From Sebastes aleutianus (taxonomy: Eukaryota > Chordata > Actinopteri > Perciformes > Sebastidae), in NCBI GenBank assembly GCA_916700875.1, contig CAKAKS010000294.1, positions 236,058-300,057 of the forward strand: 64,000 nucleotides of DNA, read 5' to 3'. The position numbers were made by a program, and so were the translations under genes. Shown here piece after piece: positions 20,947 to 32,140 of the stretch (position 1 is the stretch's first letter; the number at the start of each line of letters is the position of its first letter). Below the pieces are notes generated by a model. The model was not told where the DNA came from, made no database searches, and saw nothing but the letters and a program-made list of their open reading frames with translations.

Positions 20947-21235
20947 AGCACTGTCGCCTCACGGCAAGAGGGTTGCAGGTTTGTATCTGGCTTGGGGTCC
21001 TTCTGTGTCGAGTTAGCATGTTCTCCCTGTGTTAGCGTAGGTTTTCTCCAGGTTCTCAGGTTTCCTCCCGCAGTCCAAAGACATGCAGGTTAGGTTCATT
21101 GATGACTCTAAATGTCCCGTAGGTGTGAATGTGAGTGTGAATGGTTGTCTGTCTCTATGTGTCAGCCCTGTGATAGTCTGGAGACCGCCCAGGGTGTACG
21201 CCGCCTTCACCCAATGTCAGATGGGATCCCGCCTT
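20947..21235 (+). mobile_element. Fish SINE-like element (copy 1)
   Basis: Reads 'agcactgtcgcctcacggca', then a degenerate B-box-like 'aggtttgtatctgg', then 'agttagcatgttctccctgt', 'gtccaaagacatgcaggtta' and 'caatgtcagatgggat'. This ordered set is a highly repeated teleost element (recalled). The inverse complement of the same blocks is at 62105-62474. Confidence 0.65.
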
Positions 21236-21705
21236 CTGTTAGGGTCTGGCCACACCACCTCATCATGTAGTGCTCATCATCAATGTCATCCCTGGTCCCC
21301 TTCTTCTTTCTTGTCTGAACGGTCACACAGTCAGCACTTTGGGATAAAGAAGTATCTATTGTTACGTTGTTTCATGACGGCTACGGTATTTTTTTATTTG
21401 CCACTAGGCATGTTTGACGCCTTTCAGCAGTATGGAAAAGAATTTCAGCGACAAAGAAATGCATTAATCCCACCATTATAAAAACATGATACAAGACGCA
21501 ATGAGAAGAAAAGCTTAAAGACACTACAGAAAAGGTACTGAGAATATAGGGCAGGGTTTTAGTAGATAAACGGCAGCAGTGCAGCTACCCAGGCTCCCCC
21601 GCCGACACCGCCCATCACTGCCGCTGACAGCAGCCCACCGTGACTGTGGTGTCCCCAGCTGTTCGTATGCACGTCAGCTTGGGTGTAACGTTATAACCGA
21701 GGCTT
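21236..21705. other. Unassigned DNA
   Basis: No gene seen; short frames only. Confidence 0.35.
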
Positions 21706-22036
21706 TAAAGTGGCAGTAGGCAGTATGTTTTTGGCATCATTCGGCAAAAATTCCATAGTAATCTTTCAGCATATTGTAATTCAAGTATTCTGAGAGATAA
21801 CTAGACTTCTGCACCTCCTCATGGCTCTGTTTTCAGGCTTTAAAATATCTAGCCCGTGATGGGAGACTTTGACCAATCACAGGTCATTTCAGAGAGAGAG
21901 CATTCCTATTGGCTGTGCTCCGGCCGGTGGGCGGTGCTTGGCGTTCCTTCAAGCCATCTCAAACTGTTCTCAACATGGCTACCAGGTCGCAACCGTTCCC
22001 ATTTTACAGCTAAATAGTACACTACAAGATGTTTCT
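21706..22036. repeat. Dispersed fish repeat, truncated
   Basis: Starts 'aaagtggcagtaggcagtat' and runs through 'gactttgaccaatcacaggt', 'ggcggtgcttgg' and 'acagctaaatagtacactac', a widely repeated teleost sequence (recalled). It breaks at the 3' end of the adjacent LINE relic, suggesting the LINE inserted into it. Confidence 0.45.
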
Positions 22037-22985
22037 TTAAACACCTGAGGAGAGAAATAGGCAATATATTAATAATAAAATAATGATTTGTTCAGACTGT
22101 CTGATGTCTATAGGGAGGTTATTCCAGAGGAAAGGGGCTCGATAAGAAAAGGCCCTTTGGCCTGCTGACTTCTTTTTCACTCTGGGGACAGACAGGAGTC
22201 CTGTATTCTGAGAGCAGAGAGTCCTGGTTGGAGTATAAGGTTTAAGTAGATCAGACAAGTAGGAAGGAGCGTGCCCATTTACAATTTTATAGGTCATCAG
22301 AAGCACTTTAAAGTCTGATCTGACATGGATCGGGAGCCAGTGTAATGAAGCTAAAACTGGTGTAATATGGTCAAATTTTCTAGTTTTAGTTAAGATTCTT
22401 GCTGCAGCGTTCTGAACCATTTGAAGGCTTCTGGTACTAGAACGAGGCAGACCTGAGAGCAAAACATTACAGTAATCCAGTCTGGATGATACAAAGGCGT
22501 GGATTAGAATCTCTGCATCAGCCATGGATAAAGAAGACCTGATTTTAGCGATGTAGCGTAGGTGAAAGAAAGCGATCTTTGTGATGTCTTTAATGTGCTG
22601 ATCAAAAGAAAGAGTTGAATCGCACATGACGCCAAGATTCTTAACTGTTGAACTCCGGGATATCACACAGTTATCTAGAGCTACTGTTACCTGATCAAAC
22701 TGATGTCTATGTGGAGCAGGGCCAATGACCAAGCATCTCAGTTTTATCTGAATTTAGGATCAGGAAATTATTTGACATCCAGACAGGCAGGCCTCTTATT
22801 TAATAATTTGTGACCGATCCTCTGCTTTTATAGGTATATACAGCTGCGTGTCATCAGCGTAACAGCGGAAATCAATTACCATAACTACGTGTAATTTGGC
22901 CAAGAGGTGCGATGTATAGGGAGAAGAGCAGAGGGCCAAGAACAGAGCCCTGAGGTACGCCATATTTCACCTCAGAGAAAATTTA
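22037..22985 (-). pseudogene. L2/CR1-like LINE polymerase, C-terminal relic
   Basis: Minus strand. The upstream part (about 22985 down to 22740) reads KYGVPQGSVLGPLLFSLYIA and, after frameshifts, YADDTQLYIPIK, the reverse-transcriptase palm motifs. The downstream open part (231 codons, 22732-22037) reads VKNLGVMCDSTLSFDQHIKD, FVSSRLDYCNVLLSGLP, VQNAAARILT, HITPVLASLHWLP and FLWNNLP. This ordered block is characteristic of the region after the polymerase in fish L2/CR1/Rex1-type LINEs. Frameshifts and a stop separate the two parts, so the copy is inactive. No 5' endonuclease was found. Confidence 0.8.
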
Positions 22986-23690
22986 TGTTGTATTATTAAA
23001 AGCTAAGCAGGAATCTTAAAAGGGCAGTTTTTTGTGTTCTTGTTGGCTGTAGCTGCTTAGCAGGCCATAGCTGAGAGCTGAGGTGAGGTGCAGAGCAGCT
23101 GCTCTGGAGGTGAGATGAGGAGAAAGAGAGCAGCAGAGGTTGAGAAAGAAGAAGGTGAGACAAAAGAAGCTCTCTGGTTTTGTCATGGGTGCTTAGGTGT
23201 GAATGGGTCATAGGTTACAGTAGCCATGGTTACGTATGGTAACTTTGGGTCCATGGGCAGAGTTAAGGACTCAAGGATCATGTGACGAGTTCAATGGTTC
23301 AGCCACTATTTTTGAGTGGTGGGTCCCAACATGTGCAAGATGCAGTTGCAAAACTTTACAGGTGTGTAGTTGAGATCAAAATGAAGGTCAAGTTCAAAGA
23401 TGGGTGTAGTTTTGCAAGGGCGCCAGACATAGGGGGGTAGGAAGTGGGGAAGGGGCCAATGCCCCCCCACTTTACGCCCCTGGCCCAATTTGGCATTGCG
23501 GCTGCTGTGATGCCATCACTTTAGACATTTTCACCTAATCACAACATTGTTTCTGTATCTCCATCCCCCCCCCCCACACACACACATACTGCCCTTATAT
23601 GTGACTTCAGGCACCTGCAGGCTTGTGTCTCTTGTGTCAGGTGGAACGAGAAACTGAGTGTTTTGTCACTTATTCTCGAAGTCATCCCCT
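22986..23690. other. Unassigned DNA with poly-C/(CA)n
   Basis: Poly-C followed by CA at 23565-23586. No domain recognised in the short frames. Confidence 0.4.
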
Positions 23691-23770
23691 GGATTTACTG
23701 CGGCTTGGATTGTACCTCATTTGTTGCTTGCTTTGGATAAAAGCATTTTCCAAATGAATAAATGTAAATG
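23691..23770 (+). repeat. Fish SINE/LINE 3' tail fragment
   Basis: Contains 'gctttggataaaagcatttt' followed by 'ccaaatgaataaatgtaaa', the well-known 3' tail shared by several teleost retroposons (recalled). Confidence 0.5.
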
Positions 23771-24542
23771 TTCTTCTGATATGGTAGAGATGCAAACAGG
23801 AATGTGCAAAAAAAGCTCTAGTGCCTAGCTCCTGACTAAAGTTCTTGTGGTCCCATAAGTCATTGAACTATTTGCTCAAAAATGTACCAATGAGATAAAG
23901 TTACAAACACTGGTGTGTGTGTGCATGCATTGTTTCCAATCTCTTGTGCATGATTATGAAATATGAAACCCATGTGGGAAAGGTGAACTCTGCCATTAAT
24001 GAAAATAAAATATGATATATATCTATATATATATCTATATATATAGATATATATAAAAAAATAACTGCATAACAAAATTAACTGAAACCGATGGCCCCTG
24101 GAAGGTAGGAAAAACTTTGAAAAATTTGAGCTCCACTTGCATGTAAATGGTTGTCAGTAATATTAGTTGTTAGCACATTGGATTTACTAGGCTGGTTATG
24201 CAAAACTACTGGTATGCTCCTTTTAAGGATATTAATGTGAGGTGATTTAGTATCTGGTCGATGAGCGATTATATTATCATTTTTGGACTGACAACAAATG
24301 TTTTGTCACCTGTACCCAATGGTTGGATCACATTCCAGCACTCTTACAGCTGGCACCACCACCACCACCACCACACTTTCATTTGTTCATATCGGTTCCC
24401 ATATCTGTGGAAGGATAAGGCGTCTTTTTTCAGTGCCAAATTTAAAGCTTTGCTTCATATATTGTAAGTAGAGCAGCAGTTTTGCCCTTGAAGCGTGAAG
24501 AGGCTGTCTTCTTGGCGGCTTCCTATAAGCCTGCCCCCCCCC

Positions 24543-24577
<35 letters not shown>

Positions 24578-24689
24578 GTCCCTATGTCTCGGGGACAGAT
24601 GGTGAGTGTCAGCAGCATGCCAGTCCTCATATCTCACTGTGGGCCTCTGCCATGGAGAGAGATGTTTTTTGCACAATGTCTGGGTGTGT
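23771..24689. other. Unassigned DNA with simple repeats
   Basis: Palindromic AT-rich run at 24006-24057, (CCA)n at 24354-24375 and (CT)n at 24545-24575. No gene. Confidence 0.5.
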
Positions 24690-24995
24690 CTCTTTAATCC
24701 AATGAAGGAAGGGAGGGGAGAGGAAGAGAGGAAGAGAAATGCATGTTGAGGGAAGTAAAGCAGACGAGGAGAAAGAGGAAAAGAGGATGAGAGGGAATGA
24801 GATAGGAGGAGGGGAAAAGCCATGCAGAGGAGGATGAGACAAAGAGAATAGTGAGATGTGTACGGCAGTGAAGGAGTGACAAGGAAGGAGATAAAGAAAA
24901 GAAATTGCATGGAGAGAGTAAAGGGAGGGAAGAGGATGAGAGGGCAAGGAATAGATGAGAGTCGGAGGGAGAGAGGGAGGAGAGGTAAGGAGGGA
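24690..24995. repeat. Purine-rich (GGA/GAGA) low-complexity tract
   Basis: About 300 bases of almost pure A/G on the plus strand. It creates long open frames on the minus strand (Ser/Leu/Pro-rich) that are composition artefacts. Confidence 0.85.
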
Positions 24996-25435
24996 TTTTC
25001 TTAGTCTTTCAAGTCAGACTTATCTGGCATATTCAGTGAAGCTGATTGGTCCGGTTGCCATGGTGATGTAGTGGGCTTGGGAGAGAGAGAAAGAGGGAGA
25101 CTTTGGAGTTTAGATATCCTTCAAAAAAACATGTCTCTTAAAAGAAACACCCCACAAACTACACACACACACACACAGAAAAATACATTCGCTGCACCAA
25201 AAAACCCACACATGCTGGCACTCAGAGCAACGCACACACACACATACACACAAGTGGCGGCTGGGGAGGACAGGAGGAAAACCAGCCCACGGTGTCATGT
25301 TATTTTATTAAGTTATTTCTCTTATATTGAGCATGCACCTCCATCTCATGTATGAACTCAGTGCTGCTTGATATATGTGCTCTCATGTTCCCAATTTTAT
25401 ATGTCATATAGTGGGGCGGCGTACATGGGATTCAG
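24996..25435. other. Unassigned DNA with (CA)n runs
   Basis: (CA)n at 25160-25178 and 25231-25251. No gene seen. Confidence 0.4.
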
Positions 25436-27515
25436 ATTTCTTTTAATCTTTGCGTTTAAGTTTGACAAGCATTACCGTCGCATTTCCCTCCTCAACGTAG
25501 ATATAAAAATCATAACTAAGGCACTAACTCACAGAATAGAAAAAGTCACTCCATCCATAATTCACCCAGATCAAACCGGCTTTATCACAGGTAGACATTC
25601 ATCCAACAACACACGCAGACTGTTTAATTTAATTCATTATTCATCACTAAAGCAAGCAGGAACCATCATAGCCACCTTAGGGTGCTTTCACATTAGGGAC
25701 CCGGGCCCGGATCCGAGTACACTTGTCCCCAAAGTCCAGTTCGATTGATTAGTGTGAACGCTCCGTACTGTACTCAGGCACGGTTCGTCGATCCGTACTC
25801 GAGTCCACTTGAAAAGGTGGTCTGGAGTACGGTTCATGTATACTCGGGTACGGTTCACATCAGGTGTAAAAGCCAACCGTACCAAAACAAGGAAGTGGAT
25901 CGCTATTTAAGGCGAGTAACGTTAGCAGTTAGCGGTAGTTTTGAAAGGGCAGGCTTTTTTCAACACCGTTGGTCTCCTCCGAAATCTGTATACATATAAA
26001 ACTGTGTCTTATCTATGTCTGTATCTGCGCGCAGCATGCGCCGATCTCATCCTCAGAACTGCACGGCCATGGATGATACAGCAGGATGGCCAGCGAGAGG
26101 TTCCTTCAATTTATAGACAATAGGCGATGGAGTCGGGCGATGTTTGTTATTTTATTTAGCTGATTTAATGGTCTGTCTGCGAAGAACGAGGGACGCTCAG
26201 GTGCTCAGCGGGAAGAGAGAGGGACGGGCTGGGGGGGAGACAACGTGTAGAGTCGGCCTATTTTCACATCAAACTCGTGAAATAAGTTTATAAGTTATCC
26301 AGTTTGAATGAAGTGTTTTACAATGCTCCACAACTAGAACAGCTGATCTCAACATAAACAAATACACGTGGATGATGACGCAAATGTACTCGGGTACGGA
26401 ACAACTTTACTAATGTGAAAGCTAATGTGAAAACGCCCTTAGATGCAGAAAAAGCCTTCGACAGAGTAAAATGGACATTTCTTCCAACCACATTACAAAG
26501 ATTTGTCTTTGTGAAATCACTTATTAACTGGGTCATCATTCTATACACTTCACCTTCAGCCACCGTCATCACCAATGGACGAACCTCACAGAGCTTCACA
26601 CTGCACAGGGGGGACTAGACAAGGATGCCCACTCTCTCCCTCTTTATTCACCATGTTCATAGAACCTGTTAGCTGCAACCATCCGTCAGAACATCAACAT
26701 TAAAGGAATCTAAACAGTCAACACGCATCATAAGATCAGTCTTTATGCCGATGACATATTACTTTTTCTACAAAACCCTGACTCGTCACTACAGGAAACC
26801 ATCAAACTCATTGAATCATACTACAACATCTCTGATTACTCCATAAACTGGAATAAATCTTCAGTCCTTCCATTAGATAGCAACAGCTGGGATGTGGCAG
26901 CCCATCCACCACCTATCCCTCTATGCACAGGTCACATCACGTACTTAGGTGTTAATATTTCCTCCCAGGCTGTCAGAGCTGTTCACTCTCAACTTCACTC
27001 CACTACTAAAAATAATAACTGACAACCTCCTCTGCTGGATGAACCTACCACTTTCACTCATGGGCAGAATAGCTACCGTTAAAATGACAATACTTCCTAA
27101 ATTAAAAGATCTATTGACAGTTATCCCATTCCAACCCCACCTGGTTTAAATCTCTGGACTCAATCATCTCTCAATTCTACTGGAAAAACACTATCCACTC
27201 TGCAAAAAACAAAAACACAAGGAGGACTCGAAGCAGCTCATCTCTACCATTACTCTCTGGCAAATCAACTTCAGTACATATTCAAATGGATCCACCCCAA
27301 CCAATCAGACAAAATATGGTTAGATATAGAGATATATAACATATATGCCGGTTTGTAAAGACATTCAGATCTCAGATTTACCATTTCTCAGCCAGTCTAT
27401 CAAACGTCATCCTTTTTTTAAAACATTAACAATAGCTGAAACTCTGACAGCTCTGGTGGAAAGTCCACAAAATCACGAACTCCATCTTTGCACCATCTAA
27501 TTTCATATGCCATGA
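25436..27515 (+). pseudogene. Second L1-like LINE polymerase relic, interrupted
   Basis: The first segment (about 25460-25679) reads RRISLLNVDIKIITKALTHR and HPDQTGFITGRHSSNNTRRL up to IIATL. After a 759-bp insertion the frame resumes at 26439 as LDAEKAFDRVKWTFLPTTLQ, then NGRTSQSF. After a frameshift come GTRQGCPLSPSLFTMFIEPV and SLYADDILLFLQNPDSSLQE (near 26735-26800), then YLGVNIS and LPLSLMGRIATVKMTILPKL. Motif order matches an L1-type reverse transcriptase like the one at 15.1-17.3 kb, but the residues differ enough to be a separate subfamily. Several frameshifts and stops; inactive. Neither LINE end is defined. Confidence 0.75.
25680..26438 (+). mobile_element. Family D MITE (Harbinger-like), copy 1
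   Basis: A 759-bp insert with ends GGGTGCTTTCACATTAG and, inverted, GGGCGTTTTCACATTAG. It is flanked by TTA at 25677-25679 and 26439-26441. Removing the insert and one TTA restores the LINE reading ...IIATLDAEKAFD..., which pins the ends. A 3-bp TTA/TAA duplication is the hallmark of PIF/Harbinger elements (established). No transposase is encoded, so it is non-autonomous. A second copy lies inverted at 32141-32896. Confidence 0.85.
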
Positions 27516-28037
27516 TTATATGTTGCCCCACTTGTTGGCTTCCAGTGGGTCTTCTCCATTATCCACCACAACAATCAGTTTTACTTCTAACAGAAAAAAG
27601 AGCATGCTGGTGGAGTGTGTGTAGTAGTGAGAATAATACATGACAAGCATCAGTGTGTAGAGTTTTCTTATGAGCAATGGGAGTGAGAATTCATGAGTTG
27701 TTCCCAGAGCCTCTCCTGACTTCAACGCGGCTCGGTGTGAAGCAGCACTCACACATTCTCTTCAACAGTGTCTCAACTCTCCTAAAAGTACACTGCTGCA
27801 TTGTCCACTTTGGAAAATTGCAAGGGTTATTACTGTGAAGTTTCTTTAGGGAGAACAAAGCAGGGGAGAGGGAGGTATTTCTGAAAAGTGTCTCTCGTTC
27901 ACCTTGTTTCTGTTTCTGCCTCATCTTCTTCCACTTCCTCAGTGATAAGAGTATATACAGGCAGCCTCCCAGGAATTCAGCACTATGTCTTCTCCATAAA
28001 ACTCACTCAAACACTTCCATATACACAATGAGTAGCC

Positions 28038-28039
<2 letters not shown>
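27516..28039. other. Unassigned DNA
   Basis: No gene or named repeat. Confidence 0.35.
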
Positions 28040-28076
<37 letters not shown>

Positions 28077-28179
28077 CTGTATATATATATATATAAAAAC
28101 ACACATGCACATCCACAGATACACAAAACATATATAATCTACATACTCACATATTACACAAATTCCCCATACATTCGCA

Positions 28180-28220
<41 letters not shown>

Positions 28221-28228
28221 ACTCACAC
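28040..28228. repeat. (AT)n and (CA)n microsatellites
   Basis: (TA)n at 28040-28095 with one interruption, and (CA)n at 28180-28228. Confidence 0.95.
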
Positions 28229-28784
28229 AAATCCATAGTTGCAATTGCACAAACACCCATCTGAATGTTGAGAAAAACAAGTCAGATAAATCCGTGCTTG
28301 CTCACAAGCGCACACACACCTGCTCAGGGGAGATAAGTGTTGGAGCTGTGAACAGAGCCAGAGTCATCTGAAAGCTGCAGCGCTGCTTCCCCCTCGCAGC
28401 CTGACTGCTCACAGTTACACTGCTGCGAGCTCCATCCACCCGGCCGTCCATACATCTCCACTTTGGACCCAGATTTTTGCAAAGCAGCAAAATAAAAAAA
28501 ATCTCTATGATGAAAAAAAGAAACTTTAACCTTGGCTCAAAAATGAAAAAAAAAAAAAAAAACTTTCTGTCAAAAAGAGCTCTGTGTTAAAGTTACCAAT
28601 GGAACTGGTGTTGAATAAATAATGACATATAGTGTCAACATTCAAGTGGAGTTTATGAAATATTGTCTTCAAATACCTATCTGCCATAACCTCTGAAACG
28701 TTGACATTTATTTATTTCAGTCTGTGAATAACTACGCAATTTATATTGGTATAATTTGGTAATATTTTTATTGGTTATAATAAC
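28229..28784. other. Unassigned DNA
   Basis: A 17-base A-run lies at 28546-28562. No gene seen. Confidence 0.4.
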
Positions 28785-29960
28785 CAACCAGATCTCATGG
28801 GATGGCGTATAAATAGCACAACAAGAGTACCCTAACAGCCGCAATTCGGTTTAGACACAAAACCACTTAGTTACGTTAAGGAAAAACGTTTGGGCTTAAA
28901 ATAAGAACGTAAACTAAAATATTAGGGTTGTCCAAGTTAACGCGATAATAACGCCTAAACGCGAATTAATTTAAACGCCACTAATTTCTTTAACACACTT
29001 ACGCAACGGATGTTGTAGGTTCTAGCGGAGGTTGTAACTGGCTCAGTTTTAAAGCTAGAGTGATGTTTCTGGTATCATATGAAACTAGAAAGTCTAAGGA
29101 ATCCATTGTTACTAACCATGTCATACTAGGTTGTGGATAAGGATGCTAAATAACGCTCCAAATATGCGCTAAATTTTGGTGAGGAAAAACTGACATGGCC
29201 ATTTTCTGACCCCAAGATATGTGAATGTAAATGGGATCTATGAGTACCCACGAGTCTCCCCTTTACAGACATGCCCACTTTATGATAATCACATGCAGTT
29301 TGGGGCAAGTCATAGTCAAGTCAGCACACTGACACACTGACAGCTGTTGTTGCCTGTTGGGCTGCAGTTTGCCATGTTATGATTTGAGCATATTTTTTTA
29401 TGCTAAATGCAGTACCTGTGAGGGTTTCTGGACAATATCTGTCATTGTTTTGTGTTGTTCATTGATTTCCAATAATAAATATATACATACATCTATATAA
29501 AGCAGCATATTTGTCCACTCTCATGTTGATAAGGGTATTAAATACTTGACAAATCTCCCTTTAAGGTACATTTGGACAGATAAAAAATGTGCGATTAATT
29601 TGCGATTAATCACGATTAAATATTTGAATGGATTGACAGCCCTATAAAATACGTACGGAAGCAATGTAACAGAAGTACGGAAAACATGTTACGTATGCCA
29701 CTAAAAAAACACGTCACTATCATAACTTCAAAATAACTCAACAACACTTTGGCACCGGTCTCCTGGTTGAACATCCTGTTTGTTGGACCCAACCACCTCC
29801 TGTCCTTCTACGTCACTAGCTCTGAGCGTAGCATATATACGCAGATGCATTTACATTGCAGTGCAGACTATATGTTGTATACATGACACACCAAAGGCAA
29901 GAATGGCATTGTTATTGCAGTGTCATTCATACACCATTTAGTGCGACCGGGCTGTAAAAA
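28785..29960 (-). mobile_element. Core A element, copy 4, interrupted by a hAT-like element
   Basis: Left arm (28785-28922) has 'gatggcgtataaatagcaca' and 'aaaaccacttagttacgtta'. Right arm (29645-29960) has 'caccggtctcctggttgaac', 'tgtttgttggacccaacca' and 'cgcagatgcatttacattgc'. The outer ends are roughly inverted (gatggcgtataaat against gtgtatgaatgac in complement). The two arms abut if the 722-bp insert is removed. Confidence 0.6.
28923..29644. mobile_element. hAT-like MITE nested in core A
   Basis: Ends TAGGGTTGTC and, in complement, TAGGGCTGTC. Target duplications are taaaatat (28915-28922) and taaaatac (29645-29652), 7 of 8 matching. Subterminal 'gttaacgcgataataacgc' and 'gcgattaatcacgattaa' are typical of a common fish hAT-derived MITE (recalled). 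No coding capacity. Confidence 0.8.
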
Positions 29961-30241
29961 CTGACATCTGGGAATGCAGCTGCAGTTCTAAATAAAAAGT
30001 CTGAAACACCAGCAGTCAGATGATCAGTCAGGTTGGAAACAAACCCCTAGGTTAGACATAGAGAAAATGAAGGTGAACAAAATGATCGCCACAAACTGTC
30101 CATTATAAACATCCATCACAGTTTATAGACCCACTTCCTGCTTCAACTGTTCATGATTGAATATTACAGGTGCACTCAGATGGTACTGACAAATCCTGCC
30201 AACAGGAGCGTCAGATCAGAAAACGCTCACATGGAAGGCTA
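29961..30241. other. Unassigned DNA
   Basis: Nothing recognised. Confidence 0.35.
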
Positions 30242-30249
30242 TTACAAAC

Positions 30250-31047
30250 TAGGGATGTCACGAGAACCGATACTTCGGTACCAAGTCAATGCCAAAATTT
30301 TAAAAAAGTGACGGTACATCTTTTTCTACAGTACCGAAGGTACCGTACGATGCCTGTAACGGTCGTTGGTAGTGATGTGACAGTGAGGAAAATGTTCCCA
30401 CCGGTTAATAAACTTGTGACAACACCGGTGTCACCGATTACACCGGACATTTTACAGGAGGGATGACGGTCAATATGTGCAGAGCGCTGACTCTGATCTG
30501 TACCGTTGGGTGGCGGTGTGTCTGGCCTCTCCGGTAGAGCTTTTGCTGCGGGGGTCTTCCTGGCGCCGCTGCTCCATGCACACCGGCTGTGACAGCTCCA
30601 TCCACCTCGCGGCGATTATCTCATTAACGTTATGGTTCCCTTATAGCGTTGGGATTAAACGTGAAATATTGCCAAATAGGTGCGTTTGCTTTTCACTTCA
30701 CAATAAATCCTCTGCTCCTACACCTGCTACTCTGAGCTGACGGACCAGATGCGTTCACAGTCAGTATGTAGTGTCCGTCGTCTGACTATCGATTGATAGC
30801 ATGCCCGCTGATACGCCAAAATGAGCAAAATGGGTCAATTCTTTTTATTTATTACTTAAAGGCTACATGCCTGTGTTTTTGTAATGTTCAAATGTTTTTA
30901 ATAAAAGAGTGTGTGTTGAAATGCATGGGATTTATTGTTGGGTTTTGGGTTGTTTTTTTTACTTTGGTATCGAATTGGTATCGAGAATTGTGGAAATTCA
31001 CTGGTATTGGTATCGACTACTAGATTTCTGGTATCATGACATTGCTA
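30250..31047. mobile_element. hAT-like MITE with perfect 8-bp duplication
   Basis: Ends TAGGGATGTCACGAGAACC and, in complement, TAGCAATGTCATGATACC. Flanked by ttacaaac at 30242-30249 and again at 31048-31055. An 8-bp duplication with TAGGG-type ends is diagnostic of hAT elements (established). 798 bp; short frames inside have no transposase motifs. Confidence 0.88.
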
Positions 31048-31055
31048 TTACAAAC

Positions 31056-31236
31056 GTACAACAATTGCAAACAATGTAATCAGTCAGTTTTAAGGGACTT
31101 GCTGTGGTCACAATACCTGTGATTATGAGTATTCTTTCAAACATGTCATCATTGTTGTACATGGGCCATTAGATGACACATTAGAGCATCCTACCTGTTG
31201 TTTCTACAGCTCAGTGTGAAGTAGTGTGTCCATTGT
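31056..31236. other. Spacer between two hAT-like MITEs
   Basis: About 180 bases with nothing recognised. Confidence 0.5.
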
Positions 31237-31244
31237 GTAGATAG

Positions 31245-31790
31245 TAGGGCTGGCACGATACACCTACCTCCCGATTCAATACTATCTACTACTATTATCT
31301 CTTATCCATCTACTTGGGTGCCGATTCGATATGTATCGGGATTTATAAGTATTGTGATTCTACAAGTGTTGCGTCTCTAGCTCTCCCGTCAGCTCTGTTC
31401 TCTTTATCCATCCATGGTCAGCTCCATCGGGGCCGTTTGAATGCATTTAACATAAATGTCAGTATATGGGTGCTCTACAGTTGTAGCAACGGCCGGCTCG
31501 ACCGCACGTTACCGCTATACGATAACGTTTCCTGTCCGTGACAGAGTTAGCATGCAGCTTTAGCTTCCTCGTTTCGGCTCGCTGAGGTTTGTTTTGGTTG
31601 ACGGATACGGAACGGATATGACGTCACGTTACTCAGACTACAACAATAAAAGCTGTAACTTCCTTCTACCTCCACATACGTAGACTCAGATGAAGCAAAT
31701 ATATCGATTCTGGTATTAAAAAATGTATTTCAAAATCGTAAAAAAAAAAAAATCACGATATAAAGGTGAATCCATTTTTTCCCACCCCTA
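31245..31790. mobile_element. hAT-like MITE with perfect 8-bp duplication
   Basis: Ends TAGGGCTGGCACGATA and, in complement, TAGGGGTGGGAAAA. Flanked by gtagatag at 31237-31244 and 31791-31798. 546 bp, non-coding. Subterminal 'attcgatatgtatcggg' and 'aatcacgatata' are inverted-like blocks. Confidence 0.88.
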
Positions 31791-31798
31791 GTAGATAG

Positions 31799-32137
31799 GT
31801 GTAAAGCATGAGTGTGGAGGTTGGGTGTGTAGCATGTCTGACTTTCATGCAGCAGGCCTGAGTCAACGTCCTGTCATTGAACTGAAAATGAATGTGTAGT
31901 TTTTTATGAACCATAATCTTTAGCTAACATTAATCAAGTATTTTAGTCTTCTAACATTAACCCTAATCTTAACGATCCCTTTCCTATCCTCAACCAGCCA
32001 AAGTTTCCATGTGCAGATATTGTAAATGACAAAGATTTAAACATTGGCAGAGGACCCAGGTTCGTGTTTCAGTCATATATAATTCATGTATGGGTGTATG
32101 TGATGAGATGAAAGATAGATTAGAATTCTGTGTGACT
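31799..32137. other. Unassigned DNA
   Basis: Nothing recognised. Confidence 0.35.
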
Positions 32138-32140
32138 TTA

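Noticed and set aside
24455..24947. Long minus-strand frames over a purine-rich tract
   Set aside because: Composition-driven Ser/Leu/Pro sequence from GGA/GAGA runs, with several overlapping frames open at once.
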